Positions 3,372 to 5,003 of a DNA stretch of 5,003 nt are shown here, one piece after another. Origin of the DNA: DASVHS01 sp036001325 (GTDB taxonomy: Bacteria; Acidobacteriota; Thermoanaerobaculia; Gp7-AA8); contig DASYUK010000188.1 in assembly GCA_036001325.1 (NCBI GenBank), positions 1 through 5,003 on the forward strand, written 5' to 3'. Made by a program: the position numbers and the translations under genes. Below the pieces are notes generated by a model, which saw only the letters and a program-made list of their open reading frames with translations, did not search any database and was not told where the DNA came from. Numbering within the stretch: position 1 is the stretch's first letter; each line of letters opens with the position of its first letter.

Positions 3372-5003
3372 ATGAGTACGAGAGTGAGGCACCTCGGGAT
3401 TTGCACGATCGCGCTGCTGGCGCTGGCCGTCAACGGCTGGGCGCAAGCTGTTCACGATGTGACGATCACCGGTACGGTCACCACGTCTAGCGGCGAGAGA
3501 GTGCCCGGAGTGACCGTGATGATCAAGAGCCCTGCGCTCGTCACGGGGGAGCGTCAGGTCATCAGCGACCAGGAGGGAAGGTTCGTTTTCCTGAGCCTGC
3601 CGCCTGGCCGGTATGCTCTGACAGCGGAGTTGCAGGGATTCAACAAGTTTTCGACCCCCGATATCGTTTTGCATTCCGGTGAAAAGACCGACGTCAAAGT
3701 CGCGCTGAGACCGGCTGCGTATCAGGAGCAGGTGACGGTAACCGCGGCCGCGCCGGTCGTCGATACGAAGTCGTCGACCGTCTCGACGACGTTCACATCA
3801 GAGTTGCTCGAGAAGCTCCCGACCGCGCGCAACGCCTTTTACGACCTGGCGATGGGCGCGCCGGGAATGGCGAGCGTCGGCGGAAATGAATCGTGGCTGA
3901 GCAGCCCCTCTGCGTACGGCAGCGCCGCGAACGAAAATATCTTCCTCGTCAACGGCGTCAACGCCACGAATCCGCGCGGTGCACCCTGGGGCACGCTGGT
4001 CAACGTCAACTACAACACCGTTGAAGAAGTGAAGATCATTTCGCTCGGATCGAAGGCGGAGTACGGAAGCTTCTCCGGCGCGGCGATCGACGTCCTCACG
4101 AAGTCGGGCAGCAATGACTTCAGAGGCGACGTCGCCTACTACTCGCAGATCGGCAACGCCGCGAACAACGCCACGCTCAACTTCGGCGGCGGAGCGAATC
4201 CCTACATCAAAGGCGAGCGGCTTTTCTACGCCGATCCGGCCGACGTTCTGACGACCAAGCCGAAAGACCAGTGGGAAGGGAGCGCTACATTCGGCGGTCC
4301 GATCCTGAGAGATCGGCTCTGGTTCTATGCCGGGTACAACAAGGCTGCCAACAAGGTGGATACGCCGCTCTGGCAGCCGCTCCACACGTGGGATCAGGCG
4401 CTATACGACATCAAGCTCACCGGTGACTTCGCGTCGAATCATCGCGCCTGGATCGCGTATCACAACGAGAAGATCGGGTTAGGGAATGAGACGTGGGGCC
4501 CGACGTGGGATCCCACGATGGGCTACGACCAGAACCAGAACAACAACACGATGCAGGCGCAGTATCAGTGGGTGATCAACGATCGCAACCTCGCCTCGGC
4601 GAAATACCTCGGGTTCAGGACGAATCAGAATCCGAAGCAGCTCGTCAATTCCAGCCCGGGATTCATCAACTGGTGGAAATGGACGAACTCGCAGAGTATC
4701 GGCCTGGGCGGCAGTTTCCCGTACGTCGAGTCCTACAAGTCGAGCCGTAAGACGGTGCAGGCGGACATGACCCATTACGCCGCCCATTTCCTCGGCGAGC
4801 ACGAGGTGAAGTTCGGCGTGCAGTACACGAAGAGCCAGGGCAATTTTGAAGGCGGCTACTTCCAGGGTTACGCAAACTTCGCCTATCCGTATCCATGGGA
4901 TTACGGCCCAGCAAAAGACTGGTGGTGGAACTCAGGCTATTGGGGGACGAAGGAAAATCCGGTCTTCCCGATCTACAACATCAAGTATTTCCAGCATCCA
5001 TGG
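3372..5003 (+). CDS. TonB-dependent outer-membrane receptor with N-terminal CarboxypepD_reg-like domain, C-terminus outside window
   Basis: From ATG 3372 the frame is open for 544 codons to the window edge; such receptors usually run to about 950-1150 residues, so roughly half is present. A signal peptide spans 1-26 (basic start, hydrophobic ICTIALLALAV, likely cut after AQA). Residues 29-113 are a carboxypeptidase-regulatory-like beta-sandwich (GTVTTSSGERVPGVTVMI, then DQEGRFVFLSLPPGRYALTA). QEQVTVTAAAPVVDT (118-132) starts the plug and includes a TonB-box-like QVTVTA; plug landmarks are LEKLPTARN (146-154), NIFLVNGVNATN (189-200), VEEVKIISLGSKAEYGSFSGAAIDVLTKSGSN (split across 218-248). The barrel follows, with FGGPILRDRLWFYAGY (307-322). 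The C-terminal visible part is rich in Trp and Tyr (NWWKW 433-437, DWWWNSGYWG 516-525). It should import a large substrate using TonB/ExbBD energy; the ligand is unknown and no SusD partner is visible. The SD AGAAGGAG (3358-3365) is six bases before ATG and can be masked by an upstream hairpin. Confidence 0.93.
   Translation, partial: MSTRVRHLGICTIALLALAVNGWAQAVHDVTITGTVTTSSGERVPGVTVMIKSPALVTGERQVISDQEGRFVFLSLPPGRYALTAELQGFNKFSTPDIVLHSGEKTDVKVALRPAAYQEQVTVTAAAPVVDTKSSTVSTTFTSELLEKLPTARNAFYDLAMGAPGMASVGGNESWLSSPSAYGSAANENIFLVNGVNATNPRGAPWGTLVNVNYNTVEEVKIISLGSKAEYGSFSGAAIDVLTKSGSNDFRGDVAYYSQIGNAANNATLNFGGGANPYIKGERLFYADPADVLTTKPKDQWEGSATFGGPILRDRLWFYAGYNKAANKVDTPLWQPLHTWDQALYDIKLTGDFASNHRAWIAYHNEKIGLGNETWGPTWDPTMGYDQNQNNNTMQAQYQWVINDRNLASAKYLGFRTNQNPKQLVNSSPGFINWWKWTNSQSIGLGGSFPYVESYKSSRKTVQADMTHYAAHFLGEHEVKFGVQYTKSQGNFEGGYFQGYANFAYPYPWDYGPAKDWWWNSGYWGTKENPVFPIYNIKYFQHPW

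Noticed and set aside
3798..4385. Minus-strand open frame of about 195 codons inside the TonB receptor
   Set aside because: It is antisense to a clearly recognised plug/barrel region and looks like a compositional shadow.
1..5003. Search by eye for CRISPR arrays, tRNA/rRNA genes, insertion sequences and long repeats
   Set aside because: No regularly spaced repeats, cloverleaf-like segments, transposase motifs or flanking inverted repeats were seen.

Overview
The window is GC-rich, compactly coded DNA from a Gram-negative bacterium. The best clue to lineage is the right-hand gene, a TonB-dependent receptor with an N-terminal carboxypeptidase-regulatory-like domain (the Oar-like architecture). 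Such receptors are greatly expanded in Acidobacteriota and relatives. The assignment to Acidobacteriota is an inference; there is no rRNA or other phylogenetic marker here.

Layout: (1) 1-638, minus strand: a trypsin-like S1C (HtrA/Deg-type) serine protease with an intact His-Asp-Ser triad, cut by the left window edge at the start of its presumed PDZ domain. (2) 639-745: a divergent intergenic region with a perfect 7-bp inverted repeat and a short direct repeat. (3) 746-1864, plus: an AI-2E/PerM-family membrane protein, complete. (4) 1861-2250, minus: a 129-residue soluble protein whose layout resembles the C-terminal iron-sulfur domain of archaeal/eukaryotic primase large subunit (PriL), with only part of the cysteine set. 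It converges on gene 3 and shares a 4-base TTAG containing both stop codons. (5) 2251-2346: a divergent gap with a strong dyad symmetry. (6) 2347-2769, plus: a stand-alone receiver-like domain that has lost the acidic pair. (7) 2753-3130, minus: a stand-alone receiver domain with all canonical residues, overlapping gene 6 tail-to-tail by 17 bp. (8) 3131-3371: a regulatory region with a candidate promoter, a textbook-perfect Shine-Dalgarno followed by a tiny ORF, and a hairpin that can bury the next gene's Shine-Dalgarno. (9) 3372-5003, plus: the first 544 residues of the TonB-dependent receptor, running off the right edge.

The genes are not an obvious pathway; strands alternate and no multi-gene operon is visible. 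The items most worth a second look are the leader ORF plus SD-sequestering hairpin in front of the receptor, the PriL-CTD-like small protein in a bacterial context, and the tail-to-tail pair of one degenerate and one canonical receiver. I do not see a defence system, mobile element, CRISPR array, tRNA or rRNA.
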